Source: Kiritimatiellia bacterium (GTDB lineage Bacteria > Verrucomicrobiota > Kiritimatiellia > UBA8416 > JABMPJ01). Taken from it: a DNA stretch of 10,424 nucleotides. The notes beneath the pieces are model-generated. The model was not told the origin of the DNA. It saw only the letters and a list, made by a program, of their open reading frames with translations, and searched no databases. Shown here piece by piece: positions 1-7,027 of this stretch. The translations under genes and the position numbers were made by a program. Where the stretch lies: contig JAOZSS010000050.1 in NCBI GenBank assembly GCA_029939545.1, positions 2,662 to 13,085 on the forward strand, written 5' to 3'. Position 1 is the first letter of the stretch; every line of letters starts with the position of its first letter.

Positions 1-747
1 GTCACGGTAGCTATAGTCGGCTTCATCGCCGAGACCGAACGTTTCCCATTTTACAGGATTCGATACAGCGGCGGTCATCCAGTCCTGCTGAGCGGACGGC
101 ACAACGGCGACGCCGTCGGCCCCCATTCGTGTCAGCATACTCACCTTGATCTCGGCATAGCGCGCCAGCGATCCGTGCCGGTCCAGGTGATCCGGTTGGA
201 TGTTCAGGATCACCCCGACGCGGGGCGCGAAGGTGCGACAGGTCTCCAACTGGAACGAACTCACTTCCCACACCAGCCAGTCATCCGCGGTGGCATTTCG
301 CACTGTCGCGCAGGCTGGCATGCCGTAGTTGCCGCCAATAGCTGTGCCGCGGTCGGCCGCCGCGAGCATATCGCCGCAGAGCCGGGTCAGTGTGCTCTTC
401 CCGTTCGTGCCCGTAATGGCAATGACCGGACACGGACAGTGCTCGAAGGCCAGTTCCAGTTCCGAGATAACCGGCACCCCGCGCTCCGCCACCTCGGCTA
501 TCCACCCGGAGTCCACCGGCAAGCCCGGCGAAACCACACACACATCATACGGGCCATCGGGTAGTTCGCGCATGCCTGTCACAACAGTGGCGCCCAGGCT
601 GCGCAACGCCACCGCGCGCTCCTCAACCGGACCGGCATCCGAGCGATCCGCCACCACAACGGATACGCCGTTCTCCAGCAGCAGCCTGGCCGCAGCCTCA
701 CCGCTCACACCTAATCCCAGCACCAGTGCATTACGATACTCGTTCAC
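1..747 (-). CDS. murD: UDP-N-acetylmuramoyl-L-alanine--D-glutamate ligase (MurD), 3' part missing
   Basis: Cytoplasmic Mur ligase that uses ATP to add D-glutamate to UDP-MurNAc-L-Ala, the second amino acid of the peptidoglycan stem. The frame is open for 249 codons from a GTG at 745-747 to the window edge, so the last roughly 200 residues of a usual 440-450 are outside. Seen in order: N-terminal Rossmann-type motif LGLGVSG at residues 10-16, ATP-binding loop GTNGKS at 113-118, GGNYG at 138-142, the MurD hallmark EVSSFQLE at 161-168, DHLDRHGS at 186-193, and K201 in YAEIK, which matches the carbamylated lysine of the family. GTG was chosen because a GGGAG Shine-Dalgarno lies 5 nt upstream and the protein then begins right before the Rossmann strand. 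It follows mraY after a 154-nt gap full of hairpins. Identity is secure; the C-terminal domain cannot be checked. Confidence 0.96.
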   Translation of the reverse strand, partial: MNEYRNALVLGLGVSGEAAARLLLENGVSVVVADRSDAGPVEERAVALRSLGATVVTGMRELPDGPYDVCVVSPGLPVDSGWIAEVAERGVPVISELELAFEHCPCPVIAITGTNGKSTLTRLCGDMLAAADRGTAIGGNYGMPACATVRNATADDWLVWEVSSFQLETCRTFAPRVGVILNIQPDHLDRHGSLARYAEIKVSMLTRMGADGVAVVPSAQQDWMTAAVSNPVKWETFGLGDEADYSYRD

Positions 748-763
748 AAACTCTCCCACACAG

Positions 764-783
764 CCAACTCCCCAACCACTCCC
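764..783 (-). other. G-rich stretch in the murD leader, possible two-tetrad G-quadruplex
   Basis: On the minus (coding) strand four G-runs (GGG, GG, GGGG, GG) are separated by loops of 2-4 nt. The stretch ends 16 nt upstream of the murD GTG and just before its GGGAG ribosome binding site. This fits the loose pattern of a two-layer G-quadruplex in mRNA. Two-layer structures are often weak and no function is proven; the G-richness may simply be part of the repeat-like gap. Confidence 0.3.
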
Positions 784-804
784 AACGGAGGCCTCCCAAC
801 CTAT

Positions 805-862
805 ACCCAGCGAAAGCCGGGGTGAACGCCTCGCAGGCCTTTGAGCGTGGTATCCCACGCTC
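805..862. repeat. Group of three small hairpins in the mraY-murD gap
   Basis: The 154-nt gap 748-901 has no gene. It contains an imperfect stem at 805-823 with a GAAA loop, a GCCT/AGGC stem at 828-838 with a CGC loop, and a perfect 8-bp stem GAGCGTGG/CCACGCTC at 843-850 and 855-862 with a TATC loop. A perfect 10-bp palindrome GGAGGCCTCC lies at 787-796. No T-run follows the stems on either strand, so they do not look like intrinsic terminators. They resemble REP-type intergenic palindromes or mRNA-stabilising hairpins. The structure is seen directly; the family assignment is inference. Confidence 0.6.
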
Positions 863-901
863 TCCAGCCAAGAACCCCTCATCCCGGCCGGAGCGCATCT
901 C

Positions 902-2002
902 TCACCGCACCTTTAGCGTCAGAAGGCCGACCAGCGCACAGATGATCGATAAGATCCAGAAGCGTACGACCACTTGGGTCTCGCTCCATTGTTTCATTTC
1001 AAAATGGTGATGGATCGGTGCCATCGCGAAGATACGTTTGCCACGCGTCTTGAATGAGATCACCTGTAGGATCACGCTCAGCGCCTCCATCACGAAGACA
1101 CCGCCCACGATCACCAGCACGATCTCCTGCTTAATCAAAACCGCCACCATCGCAATCGAGCCCCCCAGCGCGAGGCTTCCGGTATCGCCCATGAAGATGT
1201 GGGCCGGGTGACAGTTGAACCACAGGAAGCCGAGGCAAGCACCGAGGAGAATGCCGCAAAACACCGCCAACTCCCCTGCCCCGCGTACGAACGGCACCGA
1301 CAGATAATCGGCAAAGGCAACGTGCCCGGCCATGTAGGCCATAATGAGGTAGGACAGCGCAACGGAGCTGCTGCACCCGATCGCTAATCCATCGAGGCCA
1401 TCGGTTAGGTTGACCGCGTTCGTAGCACCCACCACCACCACGCCGAGAAACAGGCACGCCCCGAGCCAGCCAAGATCGCTGATCAGGGGGGCCTTCAGAA
1501 ACGGCACCATCAGGTGGCGCGTTCGTTCGGCTGTCTCCGGGTGCATCATCAATACGGACGCCATCGCCACGCTCCACGCGCCCTGCAGGAGCAGTTTCTT
1601 GCGGGGACTGAGTCCCTTCGTGTTGCGCTCCACGACCTTCTTGTAGTCGTCCCAGAACCCGACCATCCCCATGAAACAGAGCGTGGCGACGGTCAACCAC
1701 GCCAGCAGGCTGCTCAGCTGAATCCAGAGCAGCGAGGAGACCACAATGGCCAGGATAATCAGGAGGCCACCCATCGTCGGCGTGTCCTGCTTGTGGCCGT
1801 GCAGCTCAAACAGCGGTGGAGCCTCTTCCTTGCGCTCCGGCTGCGAGACGTGCAGTCGCTTGAGCCGACGAATCAGCCATGGCGCCAGAACCAGCGTCAG
1901 CACGAATGCCGTGCCAGCCCCCGCCAGCGCACGGATTGTGATATAGCGAAACACACGCAGCGGCGAGAACCACTGCTCCAGCAAATGTAGATAGTACAAC
2001 AT
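902..2002 (-). CDS. mraY: Phospho-N-acetylmuramoyl-pentapeptide-transferase (MraY)
   Basis: Integral membrane enzyme that transfers phospho-MurNAc-pentapeptide from UDP to undecaprenyl phosphate, making lipid I on the inner face of the cytoplasmic membrane. The 366-residue length matches the family (about 360) and many hydrophobic segments span the protein. Signature motifs: DTPTMGG at 73-79, the Mg-binding aspartate pair in DDYKK at 118-122, NLTDGLDGLA at 198-207, HPAHIFMGDTGS at 265-276 with catalytic-region D273, and APIHHHFE at 328-335. The usual K-x-G-T-P-T-M-G-G motif has D in place of the first G (KQDTPTMGG). The start is ATG at 2000-2002 with only a weak GAGAG upstream. It lies between murF (with a candidate small ORF) and murD, the normal dcw position. 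Identity is secure. Confidence 0.98.
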   Translation of the reverse strand: MLYYLHLLEQWFSPLRVFRYITIRALAGAGTAFVLTLVLAPWLIRRLKRLHVSQPERKEEAPPLFELHGHKQDTPTMGGLLIILAIVVSSLLWIQLSSLLAWLTVATLCFMGMVGFWDDYKKVVERNTKGLSPRKKLLLQGAWSVAMASVLMMHPETAERTRHLMVPFLKAPLISDLGWLGACLFLGVVVVGATNAVNLTDGLDGLAIGCSSSVALSYLIMAYMAGHVAFADYLSVPFVRGAGELAVFCGILLGACLGFLWFNCHPAHIFMGDTGSLALGGSIAMVAVLIKQEIVLVIVGGVFVMEALSVILQVISFKTRGKRIFAMAPIHHHFEMKQWSETQVVVRFWILSIICALVGLLTLKVR

Positions 2003-2045
2003 AACGAACGCTGCTCTCTGCCCCCGTTAGGGCCTCACTATATCA

Positions 2046-2126
2046 CGCCCTTTCAGGGCGGGGCCTTTCTTTTCATCCTCTACCCAGGGCGTTGCCCTGG
2101 GCTGGTATATCTCGCCCCTTCGGGGC
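2046..2126. repeat. Trio of intergenic hairpins, REP-like
   Basis: Three perfect stems follow each other, each with a 3-nt loop: CGCCCT/AGGGCG at 2046-2060 (loop TTC), CCCAGGGC/GCCCTGGG at 2083-2101 (loop GTT), and GCCCC/GGGGC at 2114-2126 (loop TTC). The spacers contain CTGGTATATCTC. From memory, very similar hairpin pairs (CCCAGGGC..GCCCTGGG then GCCCC..GGGGC) occur in many copies in PVC and other environmental genomes, but I cannot search for them here. They lie upstream of mraY, inside the transcription unit. No T-run supports a terminator on the minus strand. The rest of the gap (2003-2045 and 2127-2162) shows nothing I can assign. Confidence 0.7.
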
Positions 2127-2162
2127 TATTCAGTGGACACCGGCCCCGGATCTCCACCCTCT

Positions 2163-2197
2163 GACTGCCGACTTCCGACTTCCGACTTCCGACCTCC
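2163..2197. repeat. Five-copy 7-bp tandem repeat (consensus GACTTCC)
   Basis: Five head-to-tail heptamers: GACTGCC, three exact GACTTCC, then GACCTCC. The array ends 3 bp before the stop codon of the candidate small ORF at 2201. It sits in the same gap as the hairpin trio. A 7-bp unit is not a multiple of three, so this is not expected inside a gene. It is probably a non-coding simple-sequence array prone to copy-number change. Confidence 0.85.
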
Positions 2198-2200
2198 CCC

Positions 2201-2389
2201 CTACTCCTCGTCGCCCCACAGCATCAGGCTGGGAGGATCTCCGTTGGTCGGCTGATCGTTCTTCCAGGTGGTGCCACCCGCCTGTGCGCGCACCGGGGTG
2301 CGCAGCGGCGAGGGAGCACTCAATCGCGTGCCGGTCCGTCGGGCAAGCGTGGTGTTACGAGCACGTGTCGGTTTGCGTTCCGCTGGCAT
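2201..2389 (-). CDS. Candidate small basic protein between murF and mraY (62 residues)
   Basis: I do not recognise this protein. An ATG at 2387-2389, overlapping the last 35 nt of murF, opens a 62-residue frame. The sequence begins MPAERKPTRAR, is rich in Arg, Thr, Pro and Ala, and ends with LMLWGDEE. No membrane segment or known motif is visible and the protein looks disordered. Evidence for coding: an AAGGGA-like Shine-Dalgarno about 6 nt upstream; third-position GC of 38/49 codons beyond the murF overlap, against 32/49 at positions one and two (hand count); and repeats that start only after its stop codon. Upstream in-frame starts (ATG at 2410, TTG at 2416) would extend it into murF. The location suggests co-translation with murF. 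It could still be a chance ORF; homologues at the same place would settle it. Confidence 0.45.
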   Translation of the reverse strand: MPAERKPTRARNTTLARRTGTRLSAPSPLRTPVRAQAGGTTWKNDQPTNGDPPSLMLWGDEE

Positions 2390-3773
2390 CGTCCATCCCT
2401 TTCCCTGCATCCTCAATCACATCAATCACCGTCTCCAAATGCATACCACGCGACCCCTTCAGGAGCAGCGCGTCGCCAGCCGACAGGTGCGCGGACGCCC
2501 ACTCGCCCGCCTCTTCCGCCGTCGCACAGGTCGCCAGTTCCATCGCCGCATCCGAGCGGCGTGCTGACTCAGCAATACCGGCGGCGAGTGAGCCCACAAC
2601 GGCCACTCCGGCCCAGTCGCCTCCGGCCAAGCGCCGACCCAGCGCCGCGTGGGCTTCGGCGGCCGTCTCGCCCAACTCAAGCATGTCGCCCAGCACGAGC
2701 CAGCGCTTGCCCGCCACGGGCATCTCCCGAAATGTCTGAAGGGCTGCGTCCATACTGACCGGGTTGGCGTTGTAGGCATCGTTCACCACCTGCACGCCAT
2801 CAATCTCTCGACAGGACCAGCGCATCGGCATCGGCTCAAAACAGGCAAGCCCGTCCCGAATCTCACCCCACGCCAGTCCCGCCTCACACGCGACCGCCGC
2901 CGCCATCAACAGGTTGCGCACCTGGTGCGCGCCGGGCAAGACGCGCGGCAGTTCAACGGGTTCCCCCGACCGTCGGTCTTCAATCACCACGCTATCGCTC
3001 GCCGTGGCCGGTGTCGCGGCCACGAGATCAGCCGACTGCTCAAACGCCACGCTGACCACCCGGGCTGATGTTCGGCCTCGAAGCTCATCATAGAAATCAC
3101 CGTCTGCGTCGAGGAACGCGACCCCTTCGGGCGGCAACGCCGCCAGCAGGTCGCCCTTTTCGCTGGCCACGGCCGCTTTTGACCCGAAGAATTCCAGGTG
3201 TGACGGTCCAATGTTGGTCACCACGCCCCAGTCCGGCTTCAGCAGACTACAGAGATCGGCGATCTCGCCGGGGTGGTTGGACCCAACCTCGAATACGCCA
3301 TACGTCGCTTCCGGCTCCATCGCCAGCAAGCTGAGCGGAAGCCCGATGTCGTTGTTCCAGTTGCCACGCGTACTCGCCGTGACGTAGCGGCGCGACAGCA
3401 TCGCGGCAAGCAGCTCCTTCACCGTCGACTTGCCGACACTGCCGGTGATGCCGATGGCGCGCGGTGCCACCGCCGCGCGGTATCCTGCCGCCAGGTCGCG
3501 TAGCGCGAGGTGCGTATCAGCGACGCGGAGCAGTGCCGACCCGCAGGCCGATCCGTTGAAAGACTCTGCCACCACGGCGGATGATGCGCCGCCCTGCAGC
3601 GCCGCTTCCACGAAATCGTGACCGTCAAAGCGGTCGCCTTTGAGCGCGACATACAGGGCACCCGGCGGCACGCTGCGCGAGTCGGTTGAGACGGCGTCGA
3701 CCCCGGCGGGGGGCTGGCCCAACCATGTCCCGCCGCTCCAAGCGGCCACCTGCTCTGCTGTCATACGCGCCAT
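2355..3773 (-). CDS. murF: UDP-N-acetylmuramoyl-tripeptide--D-alanyl-D-alanine ligase (MurF)
   Basis: Cytoplasmic Mur ligase that adds the D-Ala-D-Ala dipeptide, completing UDP-MurNAc-pentapeptide for MraY. 472 residues, normal for the family. N-terminal UDP-binding domain with STDSRSV at 29-35; ATP loop ITGSVGKST at 109-117, where Ser replaces the more common Thr after the lysine; NWNNDIGLPLSLL at 138-150; FEVGSNHPGEI at 161-171; TNIGPSHLEFFGS at 186-198; NDAYNANPVSM at 331-341; LGDMLELG at 361-368; LLKGSRGMHLE at 437-447. The start ATG at 3771-3773 has no strong Shine-Dalgarno; a second ATG three codons later is an alternative. The gap to the upstream murE is 26 nt, consistent with one operon. 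The 3' end overlaps the candidate small ORF at 2201-2389. Identity is secure. Confidence 0.98.
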   Translation of the reverse strand: MARMTAEQVAAWSGGTWLGQPPAGVDAVSTDSRSVPPGALYVALKGDRFDGHDFVEAALQGGASSAVVAESFNGSACGSALLRVADTHLALRDLAAGYRAAVAPRAIGITGSVGKSTVKELLAAMLSRRYVTASTRGNWNNDIGLPLSLLAMEPEATYGVFEVGSNHPGEIADLCSLLKPDWGVVTNIGPSHLEFFGSKAAVASEKGDLLAALPPEGVAFLDADGDFYDELRGRTSARVVSVAFEQSADLVAATPATASDSVVIEDRRSGEPVELPRVLPGAHQVRNLLMAAAVACEAGLAWGEIRDGLACFEPMPMRWSCREIDGVQVVNDAYNANPVSMDAALQTFREMPVAGKRWLVLGDMLELGETAAEAHAALGRRLAGGDWAGVAVVGSLAAGIAESARRSDAAMELATCATAEEAGEWASAHLSAGDALLLKGSRGMHLETVIDVIEDAGKGMDDASGTQTDTCS

Positions 3774-3799
3774 GCTATTGCTCGTACCATGCTGCTCTA

Positions 3800-5275
3800 T
3801 TAACCGCTTCTTTCGGACAGGGCCTGCTCGGCCACCTGCCGATCGTCAAACGGAATGGTTCGGCTCCCTATCTCCTGAAAATGCTCATGTCCTTTGCCGG
3901 CGATCAGCACCATGTCACCGTCCTCGGCCATTCCAATGGCCTTGTGAATGGCTTCGCGGCGCTCCACCTCTACTAAGACGGCATTGCGGTTGTGTACACC
4001 GGCCACGATCTGCTCGATAATCTCGGCCGGATCTTCGGTGCGCGGGTTGTCCGATGTGACAATCGCCAGGTCCGCCCCGACCTCCGCCACACGCCCCATC
4101 AGCGGCCGCTTGGTCTTGTCACGGTCGCCGCCGCAACCAAACACCACGATCAGCCGACCGGGGGTCACCTCGCGCAGCGTAGTGAGCACGTTGCTCAAGG
4201 CATCATCCGTATGGGCGTAGTCCACGAAAACCTGGAACCCTGTCCTTGTGGGTATCTCTTCGAGGCGGCCCGGCGCTCCGGTAGCGTTCCTCACTGCGGC
4301 AACGGCAACATCCATATCGATGCCCATCACCCCTGCAATCGTCACGGCGGCCATCACGTTGCTGACGTTGAAGCGTCCCATGAGCGGGGTTTCAATTTCG
4401 TGCCGCCCCCACGGGCTTGCCATCGTGAGTCGACTGCCGCGTGCATCGAGAACAATCGACTCGGCACGCACATCCGCGCTTCGGCCGGTACCGTATGACA
4501 GGACCTCGGCGTTGTAGCGCCCGGGGTCAGCCAACCGGCACCCGAAGGGATCATCCACATTGATGACGGCATAGGCCGATTTCTTGCCGCTGCCGAGCTG
4601 CTGGAACAAGCCCGCCTTGGCCGCGAAGTAGCGCTCCATGTCGTGGTGATAGTCGAGATGATCCCCGGTGAGATTCGTAAACACACCCACGTCGAAATCG
4701 ATCCCCGCCACGCGCTTCTGATCCAGGGAATGTGACGACACCTCCATGATGGCGCTCTGGCACCCCGCCGTGACCATCTGGGCCAGAAGGCCCTGTAGCT
4801 CGGTCGCCTCGGGCGTGGTGCGCGCCGCCGGAATGGCACGTTCACCAAACTCGTAAGCGATCGTACCGATCAAGCCGGGCTCGAGGTCGGCCGCCCTGAA
4901 GATATCGCGGACCAGGTAGCTGACGGTGGTCTTGCCATTCGTTCCCGTGGTGCCTACAACGCGAAGGTTCGAAGAGGGATCGCCATGGAAACGAGACGCC
5001 AGCAGGGCCACCGCGAGGCGTGCGTCGGGCACAACCATTACGGGAACATGAATGCCATTCGAAAACGGTTCTGGCCCTTCCACGACACAGGCGATCGCAC
5101 CTCGGTCAACCGCGTCGTGAACAAAGTCGCGACCATCGTGGCGTCCCCCGCGAATCCCGACATACACGAACCCATCGCGTACGTGCCGGGAATCGGACGT
5201 GACACCGACCACGTCAACAGAGGCCCCCTCGGCCGCCCCTTCAACAATCCCCTCAAATAGCTTTTGTAGAGTCAT
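3800..5275 (-). CDS. murE: UDP-N-acetylmuramoyl-L-alanyl-D-glutamate--2,6-diaminopimelate ligase (MurE)
   Basis: Cytoplasmic Mur ligase that adds the third stem residue. 491 residues, full length. Motifs: TSDSR at 26-30 in the UDP-binding domain, ATP loop GTTGTNGKTT at 108-117, TTPEATEL at 153-160, MEVSSHSLDQKRV at 177-189, NLTGDHLDYH at 201-210, K220 in YFAAKAG (the carbamylated lysine position), FVDYAHTDDAL at 350-360, FGCGGDRDKTKRP at 379-391, and DNPRTEDP at 409-416 with GKGHE at 460-464. The DNPR sequence is the established signature of diaminopimelate-adding MurE; lysine-adding enzymes differ here. This predicts DAP-type peptidoglycan. Start ATG at 5273-5275 has a weak Shine-Dalgarno. 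It lies 30 nt after ftsI and 26 nt before murF. Identity is secure. Confidence 0.98.
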   Translation of the reverse strand: MTLQKLFEGIVEGAAEGASVDVVGVTSDSRHVRDGFVYVGIRGGRHDGRDFVHDAVDRGAIACVVEGPEPFSNGIHVPVMVVPDARLAVALLASRFHGDPSSNLRVVGTTGTNGKTTVSYLVRDIFRAADLEPGLIGTIAYEFGERAIPAARTTPEATELQGLLAQMVTAGCQSAIMEVSSHSLDQKRVAGIDFDVGVFTNLTGDHLDYHHDMERYFAAKAGLFQQLGSGKKSAYAVINVDDPFGCRLADPGRYNAEVLSYGTGRSADVRAESIVLDARGSRLTMASPWGRHEIETPLMGRFNVSNVMAAVTIAGVMGIDMDVAVAAVRNATGAPGRLEEIPTRTGFQVFVDYAHTDDALSNVLTTLREVTPGRLIVVFGCGGDRDKTKRPLMGRVAEVGADLAIVTSDNPRTEDPAEIIEQIVAGVHNRNAVLVEVERREAIHKAIGMAEDGDMVLIAGKGHEHFQEIGSRTIPFDDRQVAEQALSERSG

Positions 5276-5305
5276 CTACTAACAGTCCAACCCAAAACTC
5301 ACAAC

Positions 5306-7027
5306 TCAGAACGACCTTCTCGCCAGCATGCTTTCCGTACCCGGAACGTTCAGATAGCGGATAGCCGGACCCGCAATCTTGCGGAAGGCCGGTGCGGCCA
5401 CGCGCCCACCGGTGTGAATCGGCTGCGGATTATCCACCACCACGATCACGCCGATCTCCGGGTGTTTCACAGGAAGAAATCCCACGAACGAGGCCATGTG
5501 CTCGCTGTTCGAGTAGCCGCCGGCCACGGGTTTCTGCGCCGTTCCGGTTTTTCCCGCCACGGTGTAGCCAGGCACCTGGGCACGCCGACCCGTGCCGTCC
5601 GACTCCGTAACGCGCCCCAGCAAGTGGCGCATGGTCTGCGCGGTCTTGACCGAAATCGGGCGCGACACCACCTCGGGCTCGGAGCGATGCATCACTTCAC
5701 CCGTACCCGAACGCACTTCGCGCACGATGTAGGGCTTCATCAGGAATCCGTCGTTGGCAATCGCGCACATCGCACCCAGCATCTGTAGTGCAGTCACCGC
5801 AACGCCCTGCCCGATCGCGATGCGCGTGGAGCTGATTCCGGACCAGCGCTTGACCGGGTGCAGGATCCCATTTTCCTCGCCGGGCAGGTCGATGCCCAGC
5901 TTCTTTCCGAATCCGAAAGCACGCAGGTAGCGGTCGAGCCCTTCATCGCCCAACGTCAGCGCCACCTTGGCGGTGAGGATGTTGCTCGACTTCTTGAGAC
6001 CATCGGCCACGGAGAGGCGACTGTAGGGGTGGTAGTCGCGCAGGATGCGGCGTTTGTATAGCCAAGCCCCGTTCTCGCAGTTGAACATTGTATCCGGTGT
6101 GACGGTCTTCTCTTCGAGCGCGGCGGCAAAGACGGCGGGCTTCATCGTGGAGCCCGGCTCGTACACAAAGCCGAGAGCGCGGTTCAACTTCGCGAAGTCG
6201 GGGGCATGGCGAAACTCGTTGAGATCAAAGCCCGGTCGGCTCGCCAGGGCCAGGATCTCGCCGGTGCTCACGCGTTGCACAACCGCCCAGGCGCCCTCGG
6301 CGCGGTGCTCTTCCATTACCTCGTCGAGCGCCTTCTCAACCATGTACTGGATGTTCTGGTCGATCGTCAGCGTGACGTTCGCGCCCTCCAGCGCCGGCAC
6401 GTTGCGGCCGCGCCGGATGTAAAGCTCCTGGCGTTTCGCGTTAACACACCCCTCCATGATGCCCGGCGACCCGCGCAGGTAGCGATCCAACTGCTGCTCG
6501 ACGCCGGCACTGCCCGTGCCCATGTGGTTAACAAAGCCCAGCACGTGACAGAGGAACGCCTTCTGTGGGTAGTGGCGGATCGTCGCGTCCTCGAAGAACA
6601 CGCCCTTGATGTCCAGCGCATCCACTTCGTCGGCCACGTCCGTCGGGACGAAGCGCTTCACGTACGCAAAGCGACGGTTCGGCTGCTTCATACGCACGGC
6701 CACTTCGTCGGCCGGCACGTTGAGCAGCTCGGCGAGTTCACAGGCGGTCTTGATGACCCCTTCACCCTTCGACGTCGTCGCCGGATCGATACAGATATTC
6801 TTCACGCCAAGGTTCATGGCCAGGACGTTTCCGTCGCCGTGGCAGTCGTGGATCGCGCCCCGCCCGGCCAGGATTTTGCGCTCGTAGCTGCGCGACCGAT
6901 CAAAGCGGGCACGCGTCTGTTCGTGGCTACCGAGATGCAAAAAGGCCAGGCGAACGCCCAGCCCGACCACGGCCAGCGACAAGAAACTGCTGCTGACATA
7001 CAAACGATATGGCACCTGCTTACTCAT
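5306..7027 (-). CDS. ftsI: Septal peptidoglycan D,D-transpeptidase FtsI (PBP3-type, class B)
   Basis: Bitopic membrane protein that cross-links septal peptidoglycan and works with FtsW and the FtsQLB complex. 573 residues. One membrane anchor at about 9-32, then the N-terminal dimerisation/pedestal domain (RGAIHD at 56-61) and a C-terminal penicillin-binding domain with all three active-site motifs: STMK at 293-296 (nucleophile S293), SSN at 347-349 and KTGT at 493-496. TIDQNIQ at 221-227 marks entry to the transpeptidase domain. No PASTA domain is visible at the C-terminus, unlike spore or Gram-positive paralogues. The conserved box usually written RGxIxDRxGxxLA reads RGAIHDCHGDGNVLA, with Cys for Arg and two extra residues. 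The ATG at 7025-7027 overlaps the end of the ftsL-like gene by 8 bp, which suggests translational coupling. Confidence 0.97.
   Translation of the reverse strand: MSKQVPYRLYVSSSFLSLAVVGLGVRLAFLHLGSHEQTRARFDRSRSYERKILAGRGAIHDCHGDGNVLAMNLGVKNICIDPATTSKGEGVIKTACELAELLNVPADEVAVRMKQPNRRFAYVKRFVPTDVADEVDALDIKGVFFEDATIRHYPQKAFLCHVLGFVNHMGTGSAGVEQQLDRYLRGSPGIMEGCVNAKRQELYIRRGRNVPALEGANVTLTIDQNIQYMVEKALDEVMEEHRAEGAWAVVQRVSTGEILALASRPGFDLNEFRHAPDFAKLNRALGFVYEPGSTMKPAVFAAALEEKTVTPDTMFNCENGAWLYKRRILRDYHPYSRLSVADGLKKSSNILTAKVALTLGDEGLDRYLRAFGFGKKLGIDLPGEENGILHPVKRWSGISSTRIAIGQGVAVTALQMLGAMCAIANDGFLMKPYIVREVRSGTGEVMHRSEPEVVSRPISVKTAQTMRHLLGRVTESDGTGRRAQVPGYTVAGKTGTAQKPVAGGYSNSEHMASFVGFLPVKHPEIGVIVVVDNPQPIHTGGRVAAPAFRKIAGPAIRYLNVPGTESMLARRSF

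Noticed and set aside
329..844. 171-residue plus-strand frame opposite murD
   Set aside because: Murein ligase motifs (GTNGKS, EVSSFQLE) are continuous on the minus strand here; the plus frame is a Ser/Thr/Pro-rich shadow.
843..862. Intrinsic terminator after mraY
   Set aside because: The stem is perfect but no T-run follows on the minus strand, and murD continues the operon.
1514..1990. 158-residue plus-strand frame opposite mraY
   Set aside because: Complement of MraY transmembrane codons; Gln/Arg-rich with no domain.
2092..2739. 215-residue plus-strand frame spanning the hairpins, the heptamer array and murF
   Set aside because: It translates repeats and the complement of MurF; no ribosome binding site and no conserved motif.
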